Under the pieces are notes generated by a model that searched no databases, was not told where the DNA came from, and worked only from the letters and a program-made list of their open reading frames with translations. A stretch of 64,000 nucleotides of DNA, taken from NCBI RefSeq assembly GCF_029227915.1, contig NC_079885.1:2542001-2606000 (forward strand). The letters run 5' to 3'. Every line of letters begins with the position of its first letter. Position 1 is the first letter of the stretch. The translations under genes were made by a program, and so were the position numbers. Below, piece after piece: positions 13,828 to 24,100 of this stretch. This DNA comes from Hydractinia symbiolongicarpus. Lineage: Eukaryota > Cnidaria > Hydrozoa > Anthoathecata > Hydractiniidae.

Positions 13828-14808
13828 GCAGGTTTTCGTTTGCCGGCGATTAAACTCCTTTTATTCAGCGTCTCATCAAAAATGAAAACATTTTTGAAAA
13901 CTGCAAGTCTCATGCGTTTTAGTGGTGAAAAGATAATTTAAAAAATCGTTTTGGAAATGAGTTTACTCACAGGGTACTTTCTTTGTATACATTCGACTAA
14001 ACGGGCCACGCCCGGGATTTACGGGAAATCGCGGGTTTTCGTTTGCCGGCGATTAAACCACTTTCACTAAGCGTATCATCAAAAATTAAAACATTTCTGA
14101 AAACTACAAGTCTCATGCGTTTTAGTGGTGAAAAAATAATTTAAAAAATCGTTCGGGAAATGCGTTTACTCGATGGGTACTTTCTTTGTATACTTTTGAC
14201 TATACGGGCCCAGTCCGGGATTTACGCGAAATCGCGGTTTTTCGTGTGCCGGCGATTAAACTTCTTTTATTCAGCGTCCCATAAAAATGAAAACATTTCT
14301 GAAAACTACAAGTCTCATGCGTTTTAGTGGTGAAAAGATAATTTAAAAAATCGTTTTGGAAATGAGTTTACTCACAGGGTACTTTCTTTGTATACATTCG
14401 ATTATACGGGCCAAGCCCGGGATTTACGGGAAATCGCGGGTTTTCGTTTGCCGGCGATTAAACCACTTTCACTAAGCGTGTCATCAAAAATGAAAACATT
14501 TCTGAAAACTACAAGTCTCATGGGCTTTAGTGGTGAACTAATAATTTAAAAAATCGTTCGGGAAATGAGTTTACTCCCCGGGTACTTTCGTTGTATACTT
14601 TTGACTATACGGGCCGAGTCCGGGATTTACGGGAATTCGCGGGTTTTCGTTTGCCGGCAATTAAACTCCTTTTATTCAGCGTCTCATCAAAAATGAAAAC
14701 ACTTTTGAAAACTACAAGTCTCATGCGTTTTAGTGGTGAAAAGATAATTTAAAAAATCGTTTTGGAAATGAGTTTACTCACAGGGTACTTTCTTTGTATA
14801 CATTCGAC
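11016..14808 (+). repeat. Overlapping duplication, 2802 bp apart
   Basis: Bases about 11016-12006 recur at about 13818-14808. Shared private markers are the 'gaaaactgcaagtctc' monomer, the 'atgcgtttactcgatggg' monomer, 'cgcgaaatcgcggtttttcg', and the 'actccccggg' plus 'gggaattcgcggg' monomers. This offset begins just where the 3392-bp offset ends, so two duplication events or exchanges abut in the array. Confidence 0.82.
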
Positions 14809-14877
14809 TATACGGGCCAAGCCCGGGATTTACAGGAAATCGCGGGTTTTCGTTTGCCGGCTATTAAACCACATTCA

Positions 14878-14881
14878 TTAA
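14878..14881. mobile_element. Left TTAA target-site duplication
   Basis: TTAA immediately precedes the left terminal repeat. It is the satellite's own TTAA in 'cattcattaagcg'. Joining the left flank up to this TTAA to the base after the right TTAA restores an uninterrupted satellite monomer, which is the signature of precise TTAA-specific piggyBac insertion. Confidence 0.95.
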
Positions 14882-14897
14882 CCCTATTTGTACCGGG
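14882..14897 (+). repeat. Left terminal inverted repeat of the piggyBac element
   Basis: CCCTATTTGTACCGGG. The CCCT start is typical of piggyBac family ends. It matches the complement of 17770-17785 at 15 of 16 positions. Confidence 0.92.
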
Positions 14898-14898
14898 A

Positions 14899-14917
14899 GT
14901 GCGCTGAATGAGCGCAC
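14899..14917. promoter_or_regulatory. Left subterminal hairpin
   Basis: Perfect dyad GTGCGCT-gaatg-AGCGCAC starting two bases inside the left terminal repeat. A related hairpin sits near the right end at a different distance (17722-17746). Asymmetrically spaced subterminal repeats are known transposase-binding features of piggyBac elements; assigning that role here is inference. Confidence 0.7.
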
Positions 14918-15254
14918 CCTTTCACATTTTTATGCGGCTTTTCATGAAAAATTAAGCGACCCGCATGAGCTTCGCAGACTTTTAATATTTTTTTAGGGCG
15001 GTTAAGACCGGCAAATTTTTTTTCTGAAAAATTTATGTTTTGCGGCCATTATGGGGCCAATGTCAAAAAAGGCGCAAAAGCGAAAAATGAAATATTTCGA
15101 ATTGTGTTATATTTTCAGTCTTATTGATGTTAATTAGATAAATAGGATAGATGGTATAGCAAAGAGGGCTTATATATAATAAAAAATATAATTATTGCGT
15201 TTGTGACATAAATTACCCCTTTATATATTATTAGTCTAATAAAAAAATTACAAA
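14918..15254 (+). other. 5' non-coding region of the piggyBac element
   Basis: A 337-bp, AT-rich stretch between the left hairpin and the first ATG. It must contain the transposase promoter. A TATA-rich run near 15169-15183 (tatatataataaaa) is a possible TATA element about 75-85 bp before the ATG, but I see no other convincing promoter signal. No open frame of interest is present. Confidence 0.55.
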
Positions 15255-17403
15255 ATGGGACCGAAAAAGGCTAGAATTTCATCTGAGGAAGCCATTCAAA
15301 ATATATTGAGATTTATTGAAGAAGATAACGTAGACGAAGCTATGGATGAAGAACTTGATGATGAAGATGATTTGGAAGAATTGTGCGGTGAAATTGGTAA
15401 TATATATAGCTATATTATATATACATATATATAATCTCTCTGTCTAACTTCGCGTATATATATGGCGCATTGGTTGCGAGAAGCAAAATATGTTTCAAAA
15501 TGTGTGATAATTTATTTTTAGTATTTTTGTTTGTCTCATAGATAAAGAAATAGTTGAAGAAGAGGATCATCAACATGATAACGATGACCGTGTAGGTGAT
15601 GCTGACAATGATGCGTCCGAAAGTGAAGAGGAAGCCGGAGCAAACCATTTGAGGAGACGTCGACTTACGAAATATCGCTTAGTAAACAGTATTGCTGCCG
15701 CTACAAATTTAGAAAATTATAACGTTTTTCCAATACCACCAGAATCAAAGTCTATCCAAAGCATTTTCAAAATAGATAATAAGAAGAAAAATGACATAAT
15801 TCGTACTTTCCAGAATCAGCCACAAGCTGGAAATGTTGGTCGAAATAATCGTGCAAATGTTATTACTGGACGACAAGGCCCACAACCAAAAGCTTGTGAA
15901 ACTGCATCACCCCGTTCTGCTTTTGAGCTCTACTTCACTCCTGAAATTGTGAATAACATTTTGTTGTGCACCAACAGAAAGATTAGACGCACTCTGTCCA
16001 AACTACCCGATAATTTCTTGACGCAAAATAGTAGGTATTCGTACATGAAAGAAACCTCTGTTGAAGAAATTTATGCATTTATTGGATTGTACCTATATCG
16101 AGGACTATACAAACTAAACTGTATATCTGCTCATAGATTATTCTCAAACCAATATGGTCCGCCAATATTCAGCGCCACTATGTCGAGAAATAGGTTTTTT
16201 TTTATACGTACAAACCTTTGTTTTGACGACGAGACAACAAGAGATGAAAGATGGAAACATGACCGTTTTGCGGCAATGCGTGAAGTTTTTGAATCTTTCA
16301 ATTATGAATGCATGTCATGCCTTGTACCGGGCGACTATCTATCACTTGATGAAACCCTGTATCCAATGAGGACACAGATAAGTTTCAAACAGTACAATCC
16401 CAACAAACCCGCCAAATACGGTTTATTACTGAAAGCCATAAATGCAGCACGATATCCGTATACATTCCTTGCAGCTCCATATAGCGGCAAACCACAGGGA
16501 GATCCAGGAATTTATTATGTACCAGGCACTGAGGAAATAGTAAAATACATGATAAAACAACTATCAAATGTTGTCTCGCTGGCCGGACGTAATATATCTT
16601 TCGACAGATTATATACATCAATCCCGCTTGCGCTTTGGTTGTATGAAAGGGATATCACTTGTGTTGGTACAATGCAGATCAACAGGAAAGGAATTCCAAT
16701 TGAAATGAAAGATTTCAAACAAAGAGAGCCACTGTCCAGTGAAGTGTATTGGCAAAAAGATGGGCCGCTGTCCTTATCTTCATATGTAGTGAAAACTTCA
16801 AACGGAAAGAAAAATGTACTCATGTTGTCAACACTAGAACCAATCCTAGGTACAACCAAGGATGATAATTGCCACAAATTGGGGTTATATAAACTATATG
16901 ACTTTACAAAGGGGGGTACTGATATTGTGGATCAGAGGATGGGGTTTCACACGACGAAGACAAAGTCAAGAAAGTGGACGTTTGTTATGTTTTCTTACAT
17001 GTTGGATACCGCTCGAGTAAATTCTTCGACGATATATTCACTGAATAAAGGTATTGATCCGCTACAACAAAAGTCTTTTGAATACGCCTTTCAATTAGTC
17101 ATGGAATTGGTGAAACCAACCATACAAAAAAGAAGTCAAAATGGTATGTTGTCCATCACAAAACAAAAAATAAATCTTGTCTTGGGTAATGCGCAATGTA
17201 ATCCGGAACCGCGTGCAGCTATTGGTCCTGCATTTGCAGAAACAAGGAAACGGTGTACTGTTTGTCAGGCTGAGAATGCAGGAGAAAATTATTCCCAAAA
17301 GAAAAAATCTATTCCGTGTGTCAAATCACTTTGTCAATCATGTGGCAATACAACGTGTCAGGCCCATATGATACAAAAATGTATGTCGTGTTCAAAGAAA
17401 TGA
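15255..17403 (+). CDS. piggyBac transposase, two exons (15255-15396 and 15542-17403)
   Basis: Cuts and pastes the element at TTAA; acts in the nucleus on the element's own ends. The spliced product is 667 residues, close to the usual piggyBac length of about 600. Exon 1 starts at an ATG in a good context (A at -3, G at +4) and encodes a basic start (GPKKAR) followed by a strongly acidic region; exon 2 continues the acidic tract, then a basic RRRR patch near residue 85. The DDE (DDE_Tnp_1_7-type) domain spans about residues 170-540. Catalytic aspartates match the family blocks: LSLDETLYPMR (D317) with the NKPAKYG motif just after it, ISFDRLYTSIPLA (D402), and GGTDIVDQ (D508 or D511). The last 51 residues carry a Cys-rich zinc-binding domain (RCTVC, SLCQSCG, CMSC). 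No frameshift or stop is seen. A TTG at 15649 opens the longest unspliced frame but is not a credible start, since the frame is open upstream to the splice acceptor. Confidence 0.92.
15397..15541 (+). other. Predicted 145-bp intron in the transposase gene
   Basis: The first frame (from 15255) would stop at a TAA within 15 codons of GT at 15397, while the second frame is open only from 15511. A GT at 15397-15398 and an AG at 15540-15541 preceded by a T-rich tract (ttgtttgtctcatag) join the two frames in phase 1 without changing the reading frame. The intervening sequence is very AT-rich with (TA)n runs. The alternative AG at 15520-15521 would shift the frame. Splicing is predicted from sequence only. 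Confidence 0.8.
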
Positions 17404-17721
17404 ACGTTCTGGTTTCAGCTGATGATATGAACCTTACTGACATTATTTTACTTCTTTTTGTTTATTTTTGTCATGTTTTATACTAATAGCAGGGTTTTGG
17501 TGTAAAAAAACTAATTCATGTCAAAAAACCTTCTTTAGGGACATTTTTTTGAAAAATCCTTATTTTTCGCCCTTTTTTTTCAGCCGCTCATGTTGATTGG
17601 GGCAGTGAGAATGTAATTTAGCTTGAAAACATCCAAAGTAGGTGTTTTTTGGTACAATATAGATACATAATGTTACTGTAAAAAAATCAGGTTCACCGCT
17701 TTTATGCGAAAGATTTTCTTG
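17404..17721 (+). other. 3' non-coding region of the piggyBac element
   Basis: A 318-bp stretch after the transposase stop codon. It is T-rich with several homopolymer runs (for example near 17571-17580). I find no canonical AATAAA, so the polyadenylation signal is unidentified. It contains no open frame of note and leads into the right subterminal hairpin. Confidence 0.6.
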
Positions 17722-17746
17722 GGGGTGCGCTCAATCAGCGCGCCCC
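17722..17746. promoter_or_regulatory. Right subterminal hairpin
   Basis: Stem GGGG-T-GCGCT, loop caatc, stem AGCGC-G-CCCC: ten pairs with one T-G wobble. The inner GCGCT/AGCGC stem is shared with the left hairpin, but here it lies about 23 bp inside the terminal repeat (17747-17769 between them), against one base on the left. This gives the two ends different geometry, as in other piggyBac elements. A transposase-binding or excision role is inferred. Confidence 0.65.
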
Positions 17747-17769
17747 TGGGATTTGAACGTCAAAAAAGC

Positions 17770-17785
17770 CCCGGTACGAATAGGG
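17770..17785 (-). repeat. Right terminal inverted repeat of the piggyBac element
   Basis: Ends CCGGTACGAATAGGG; its complement, CCCTATTCGTACCGGG, matches the left end with a single T/C difference at position 8. Confidence 0.92.
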
Positions 17786-17789
17786 TTAA
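17786..17789. mobile_element. Right TTAA target-site duplication
   Basis: TTAA directly after the right terminal repeat, followed by gcgtctcac, which is the satellite continuation expected after 'cattcattaa' on the left flank. Confidence 0.95.
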
Positions 17790-20700
17790 GCGTCTCACTA
17801 AAAATGAAAACATTTCTGAAAACTACAAGTCTCATGGGCTTTAGTGGTGAAATAATAATTTACAAAATCGTTCGGGAAATGAGTTTACTCCCTGGGTACT
17901 TTCTTTGTATACTTTTGGATTTTCAGGAAATCGCGGGTTTTCGTTTGCCGGCTATTAAACCACATTCATTAGGCGTCTCATTAAAAATGAAAACATTTCT
18001 GAAAACTACAAGTCTCATGGATTTTAGTGGTGAAATAATAATTTAAAAAAACGTTCGGGAAATGAGTTTACTCCCTGAGTACTTTCTTTGTATACTTTTC
18101 ACTATACGGGCCGAGTCCAGGTTTACGGGAAATCGCAGGTTTTCGTTTGCCGGCGATTAAACGCCTTTTATTCAGTGTCTCATCAAAAATTAAAACATTT
18201 CTGAAAACTACAATTCTCATGCGTTTTAGTGGTGAAAAAAAATTTAAAAAATCGTTCGCTGGGTACTTTCTTTGCATACTTTTGACTATACGGGCCCAGT
18301 CCGGGATTTACGGGAAATTGCGGGTTTTCGTGTGCCGGCGATTAAACTTCTTTTATTCAGCGTCCCATCAAAAATGAAAACATTTCTGAAAACTACAAGT
18401 CTCATGCGTTTTAGTGGTGAAAAGATAATTTAAAAAATCGTTTTGGAAATGAGTTTACTCACAGGGTACTTTCTTTGTATACATTCGATTATACGGGCCA
18501 AGCCCGGGATTTACGGGAAATCGCGAGTTTTCGTTTGCCGGCGATTAAGCCACTTTCACTAAGCGTCTCATCAAAAATGAAAACATTTCTGAAAACTACA
18601 AGTCTCATGCGTTTTAGTGGTGAAAAAATAATTTAAAAAATCGTTCGGGAAATGAGTTTACTCGATGGGTACTTTCTTTGTATACTTTTGACTATACGGG
18701 CCCAGTCCGGGATTTACGCGAAATCGCGGTTTTTCGTGTGCCGGCGATTAAACTTCTTTTATTCAGCGTCCCATCAAAAATGAAAACATTTCTGAAAACT
18801 ACAAGTCTCATGCGTTTTAGTGGTGAAAAGATAATTTAAAAAATCGTTTTGGAAATGAGTTTACTCACAGGGTACTTTCTTTGCATACTTTTGACTATAC
18901 GGGCCCAGTCCGGGATTTACGGGAAATCGCGGGTTTTCGTGTGCCGGCGATTAAACTTCTTTTATTCAGCGTCCCATCAAAAATGAAAACATTTCTGAAA
19001 ACTACAAGTCTCATGCGTTTTAGTGGTGAAAAGATAATTTAAAAAATCGTTTTGGAAATGAGTTTACTCACAGGGTACTTTCCTTGTATACATTCGATTA
19101 TACGGGCCAAGCCCGGGATTTACGGGAAATCGCGAGTTTTCGTTTGCCGGCGATTAAACCACTTTCACTAAGCGTCTCATCAAAAATGAAAACATTTCTG
19201 AAAACTACAAGTCTCATGCGTTTTAGTGGTGAAAAATTAATTTAAAAAATCGTTCGGGAAATGAGTTTACTCCCTGGGTACTTTCGTTGTATACTTTGGA
19301 CTATACGGGCCGAGTCCGGGATTTACGGGAAATCGCGGGTTTTTGTTTGCCGGCGATTAAACTCCTTTTATTCAGCGTCTCATTAAAAATGAAAACATTT
19401 TTGAAAACTACAAGTCTCATGCGTTTTAGTGCTGAAAAGATAATTTAAAAAATCGTTCTGGGAATGAGTTTACTCACAGGGTACTTTCTTTGTAAACATT
19501 CGACTATACGGGACAAACCCGGGATTTAGGGAAATCGTGGTATTTCGTTTGCCGGCGAGTAAACCTCTTTCATTAAGCGTCTCATTAAAAATGAAAACAT
19601 TTTTGGAAACTACAAGTCTCAATCGTTTTAGTGGTGCAGAAATAATTTGAAAAATCGTTCGGGAAATCAGTTTACTCCCTGGGTACTTTCTTTATATACA
19701 TTCAACTATACGGGCCTAACCCGGGATTTACGGGAAGTTACGGGTTTTCGTTTGCCGGCAATTAAACCTCTTTTATTCAGCGTCTCATCAAAAATGAAAA
19801 CACTTTTGAAAACTACAAGTCTCACGCTTTTTAGTGGTGAAAAAATAATTTAAAAAATCGTTCTGGAAATGAGTTTACTCACAGGGTACTTTCTTTGTAT
19901 ACATTCGACTATACGGGCCAAGCCCGGGATTTACGGGAAATCGCGGGTTTTCGTTTGCCGGCAATTAAACTTCTTTTATTCAGCGTCTCATCAAAAATGA
20001 AAACACTTTTGAAAAATACAAGTCTCACGCGTTTTAGTGGTGAAAAAATAATTTAAAAAATCGTTCTGGAAATGCGTTTACTCACAGGGTACTTTCTTTG
20101 TATACATTCGACGATACGGGCCAAGCCCGGGATTTACGGGAAATCGCGGGTTTTCGTTTGCCGGCGATTAAACTTCTTTCATTAGGCGTCTCATCAAAAA
20201 TGAAAACATTTGTGAAAACTACAAGTCTCATGCGTTTTAGTGGTGAAAAGGTAATTTAAAAAATCGTTTTGGAAATGAGTTTACTCACAGGGTACTTTCT
20301 TTGTATACATTCGACTATACGGGCCAAGCCCGGGATTGACGGGAAATCGCGGGTTTTCGTTTGCCGGCGATTAAACTTCTTTCATTAAGCGTCTCATCAA
20401 AAATGAAAACATTTTTGAAAACTACAAGTCTCATGCGTTTTAGTGGTTAAAAGATAATTTAAAAAATCGTTTTGGAAATGAGTTTACTCACAGGGTACTT
20501 TCTTTGTATACATTCGACTATACGGGCCAAGCCCGGGATTTACAGGAAATCGCGGGTTTTCGTTTGCCGGCTATTAAACCACATTCATTAAGCGTCTCAT
20601 TAAAAATGAAAACAGTTCTGAAAACTACAAGTCTCAATCGTTTTAGTGGTGCAGAAATAATTTGAAAAATCGTTCGGGAAATCACTTTACTCCCTGGGTA

Positions 20701-21194
20701 CTTTCTCTATATACATTCAACTATACGGGCCTAACCCGGGATTTACGGGAAATCGCGGGTTTTCGTTTGCCGGCAATTAAACTTCTTTTATTCAGCGTCT
20801 CCTCAAAAATGAAAACACTTTTGAAAACTACAAGTCTCACGCGTTTTAGTGGTGAAAAAATAATTTAAAAAATCGTTCTGGAAATGCGTTTACTCACAGG
20901 GTACTTTCTTTGTATACATTCGACGATACGGGCCAAGCCCGGGATTTACGGGAAATCGCGGGTTTTCGTTTGCCGGGGATTAAACTTCTTTCATTAGGCG
21001 TCTCATCAAAAATGAAAACATTTGTGAAAACTACAAGTCTCATGCGTTTTAGTGGTGAAAAGATAATTTAAAAAATCGTTTTGGAAATGAGTTTACTCAC
21101 ATGGTACTTTCTTTGTATACATTCGACTATACGGGCCAAGCCCGGGATTTACAGGAAATCGCGGGTTTTCGTTTGCCGGCTATTAAACCACATT
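17786..21194 (+). repeat. Satellite block B, forward orientation
   Basis: About 17 monomers continuing block A after the transposon. The first monomers repeat block A types, including the 20-bp-deleted monomer (near 17917) and the 'cttttcactatacgg' type, whose open frame at 18068 matches those at 9778 and 13170. Near 19440-20660 monomers of the 'ggatttagggaaatcgtgg' and 'tctagtggtgcagaaat' classes appear; a segment near 19990-20220 is repeated near 20800-21030. It stops abruptly in the middle of a monomer at 21192-21194, where the orientation reverses. No gene is seen. Confidence 0.95.
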
Positions 21195-24100
21195 TTGATG
21201 GGACGCAGAGTAAAAGAAGTTTAATCGCCGGCAAACGAAAACGCGCGATTTCCCGTAAATCACGGACTCGGCTCGTATAGTCAAAAGTATACAAAGGAAG
21301 TACCCAAGGAGTAAACCCATTTCCCGAAAGATTTTTTAAATTTTTATTTAACCACTAAAGCCCATGAGACTTGCAGTTTTCAAAAATGTTTTCATTTTTG
21401 ATGAGACGCTTAATGAAAGAGGTTTAATCGCCGGAAAACGAAATCCAGCGATTACCCCTAAATCCCGCGCTTGGCCCGTGTAGTCGAATGTATACAAAGA
21501 AAGTACCCAGGGAGTAAACTCATTTCCCGAATGATTTTTTAAATTTTTTTTTCACCGCTAAAACGCATGAGACTTGTAGTTTTTAAACTTGTTTTCATTT
21601 TTGATGAGACGCTGAATAAAAGAAGTTTAATCGCCGGCAAACGAAAACCCGCGATTTCCCGTAAATCCCGGACTCGGCTCGTATAGTCAAAAGTATACAA
21701 AGGAAGTACCCAAGGAGTAAACCCATTTCCCGAAAGATTTTTTAAATTATTTTTTCACCACTAAAACGCATGAGACTTGTAGTTTTCAAAAATGTTTTCA
21801 TTCCTTATGAGACGCTGAATAAAAAAGTTTAATCGCCGGCAAACGAAAACCTGCGATTTCCCGTAAATCCCAGACTCGGCCCGTATAGTCAAAGGTATAC
21901 AAAGAAAGTACCCAGGGAGTAAACTCATTTCCCGAACGATTTTTTAAATTATTATTTAACCACTAAAGCCCATGAGACTTGTAGTTTTCAAAAATGTTTT
22001 CATTTTTGATGAGACGCTTAATGAAAGAGGTTTAATCGCCGGAAAACGAAATCCAGCGATTACCCCTAAATCCCGCGCTTGGCCCGTGTAGTCCAATGTA
22101 TACAAAGAAAGTACCCAGGGAGTAAACTCATTTCCCGAATGATTTTTTAAATTTTTGTTTCACCACTAAAACGCATGAGACTTGTAGTTTTTAAACTTGT
22201 TTTCATTTTTGATGAGACGCTGAATAAAAGAAGTTTAATCGCCGGCAAACGAAAACTCGCGATTTCCCGTAAATCCCGGGCTTGGCCCGTATAGTTGAAT
22301 GTATATAAAGAAAGTACCCAAGGAGTAAACTGATTTCCCGAAATATTTTTTAAATTATTTCTGCACCACTAGAACGAATGAGACTTGTAGTTTTCAAAAA
22401 TGTTTTCATTTTTTATGAGACGCTGAATAAAAAAGTTTAATCGCCGGCAAACGAAAACCTGCGATTTCCCGTAAATCCCAGACTTGGCCCGTATAGTCAA
22501 AGGTATACAAAGAAAGTACCCAGGGAGTAAACTCATTTCCCGAACGATTTTTTAAATTATTCTTTAATCACTAAAGCCCATGAGACTTGTAGTTTTCAAA
22601 AATGTTTTCATTTTTGATGAGACGCAGATTAAAAGAAGTTTAATCGCCGGCAAACCAAAACCCGCCATTTCCCGTAAATCCCGGGCTTGGCCCGTATAGT
22701 CAAAAGTATACAAAGAAAGTACCCAGGGAGTAAACTCATTTCCCGAACGATTTTTTATATTATTTTTTCACCACTAAAACGCATGAGACTTGTAGTTTTC
22801 AAAAATGTTTTCATTTTTGATGGGACGCAGAGTAAAAGAAGTTTAATCGCCGGCACACGAAAACGCGCGATTTCCCGTAAATCCCGGACTCGGCCCGTAT
22901 AGTCAAAAGTATACAAAGAAAGTACCCAAGGAGTAAACTTATTTCCCGAATGATTTTTTAAATTTTTTTTTCACCACTAAAACGCATGAGACTTGTAGTT
23001 TTTTAACTTGTTTTTATTTTTGATGAGACGCTGAATAAAAGAAGTTTAATCGCCGGCAAACGAAAACCCGCGATTTTCCGTAAATCCCGGGCTTGGCCCG
23101 TATAGTTGAATGTATACAAAGAAAGTACCCAGGGAGTAAACTCATTTCCCCAACGATTTTTTATATTATTTTTTCACCACTAAAACGCATGAGACTTGTA
23201 GTTTTCAAAAATGTTTTCATTTTTGATGGGACGCAGAGTAAAAGAAGTTTAATCGCCGGCAAACGAAAACGCGCGATTTCCCGTAAATCACGGACTCGGC
23301 TCGTATAGTCAAAAGTATACAAAGGAAGTACCCAAGGAGTAAACCCATTTCCCGAAAGATTTTTTAAATTATTTTTTCACCACTAAAACGCATGAGACTT
23401 GTAGTTTTCAAAAATGTTTTCATTTTTGATGAGACGCTTTATGAAAGAGGTTTAATCGCCGGAAAACGAAATCCAGCGATTACCCCTAAATCCCGCGCTT
23501 GGCCCGTGTAGTCCAATGTATACAAAGAAAGTACCCAGGGAGTAAACTCATTTCCCGAATGATTTTTTAAATTTTTTTTTCACCACTAAAACGCATGAGA
23601 CTTGTAGTTTTTAAACTTGTTTTCATTTTTGATGAGACGCTGAATAAAAGAAGTTTAATCGCCGGCAAACAAAAACTCGCGATTTCCCGTAAATCCCGGG
23701 CTTGGCCCGTATAGTTGAATGTATATAAAGAAAGTACCCAAGGAGTAAACTGATTTCCCGAAATATTTTTCAAATTATTTCGGCACCACTAGAACGAATG
23801 AGACTTGTAGTTTTCAAAAATGTTTTCATTTTTTATGAGACGCTGAATAAAAAAGTTTAATCGCCGGCAAACGAAAACCTGCGATTTCCCGTAAATCCCA
23901 GACTTGGCCCGTATAGTCAAAGGTATACAAAGAAAGTACCCAGGGAGTAAACTCATTTCCCGAACGATTTTTTAAATTATTATTTAATCACTAAAGCCCA
24001 TGAGACTTGTAGTTTTCAAAAATGTTTTCATTTTTGATGAGACGCAGATTAAAAGAAGTTTAATCGCCGGCAAACGAAAACCCGCCATTTCCCGTAAATC

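Larger units (their letters stand above)
1..14881 (+). repeat. Satellite block A, ~203-bp monomers, forward orientation
   Basis: Head-to-tail array of about 73 monomers. Each monomer contains, in order, a GC-rich core (cgtttgccggcgattaaac), a cttcttttattcagcgtctc segment, an atgaaaacatttttgaaaac segment, aagtctcatgcgttttagtgg, an A-rich stretch ending in a TTAA-containing run, then gggaaatgagtttactc, gggtactttctttgtatac and tatacgggcc. Spacing between equivalent points is 203 bp, for example 2513 to 2716 and 5127 to 5330. Block A mixes monomers with 'actcacaggg' and with 'actccctggg' at the same position. Recurrent small deletions give shorter monomers: 7 bp lost in the 'ggaaatctccctggg' class, about 18 bp in 'cgttcgctggg', and 20 bp in 'cttttggattttcagg'. 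No gene is visible anywhere in the block. The periodicity is seen directly; a satellite role in heterochromatin is inference. Confidence 0.97.
14882..17785 (+). mobile_element. Complete piggyBac-superfamily DNA transposon
   Basis: A 2904-bp non-satellite insertion inside one satellite monomer. It is bounded by duplicated TTAA, begins CCCTATTTGTACCGGG and ends with the inverse of CCCTATTCGTACCGGG (one mismatch in 16). It encodes a two-exon piggyBac-type transposase on the plus strand. GC-rich hairpins lie just inside both ends. Because ends, target duplication and reading frame all look intact, this could be an autonomous copy that inserted after the surrounding satellite was amplified; no second copy lies in the window. 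Autonomy and recent activity are inferred, not shown. Confidence 0.95.

Noticed and set aside
1-14881. CRISPR-like array because of the regular direct repeats
   Set aside because: The whole 203-bp unit is repeated with no unique spacers, and the surrounding sequence is eukaryotic in character (spliced transposase, SINE).
15415-15648. Minus-strand open frame over the transposase intron and start of exon 2
   Set aside because: It is low-complexity, overlaps the predicted intron and the acidic region in antisense, and has no supporting signal.
15649-15651. Transposase start at 15649
   Set aside because: The codon there is TTG. The frame is open upstream to the splice acceptor and joins an ATG-started exon in phase.
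16154-17371. Secondary open frames inside the transposase gene (16154-16369, 16385-16621, 16515-16877, 17095-17298, 17177-17371)
   Set aside because: They are shadows of the transposase frame with no recognisable domain of their own.
17753-18046. Open frame across the right end of the piggyBac element into satellite
   Set aside because: It runs through the terminal repeat and two satellite monomers, so it is a chance frame across an insertion junction.
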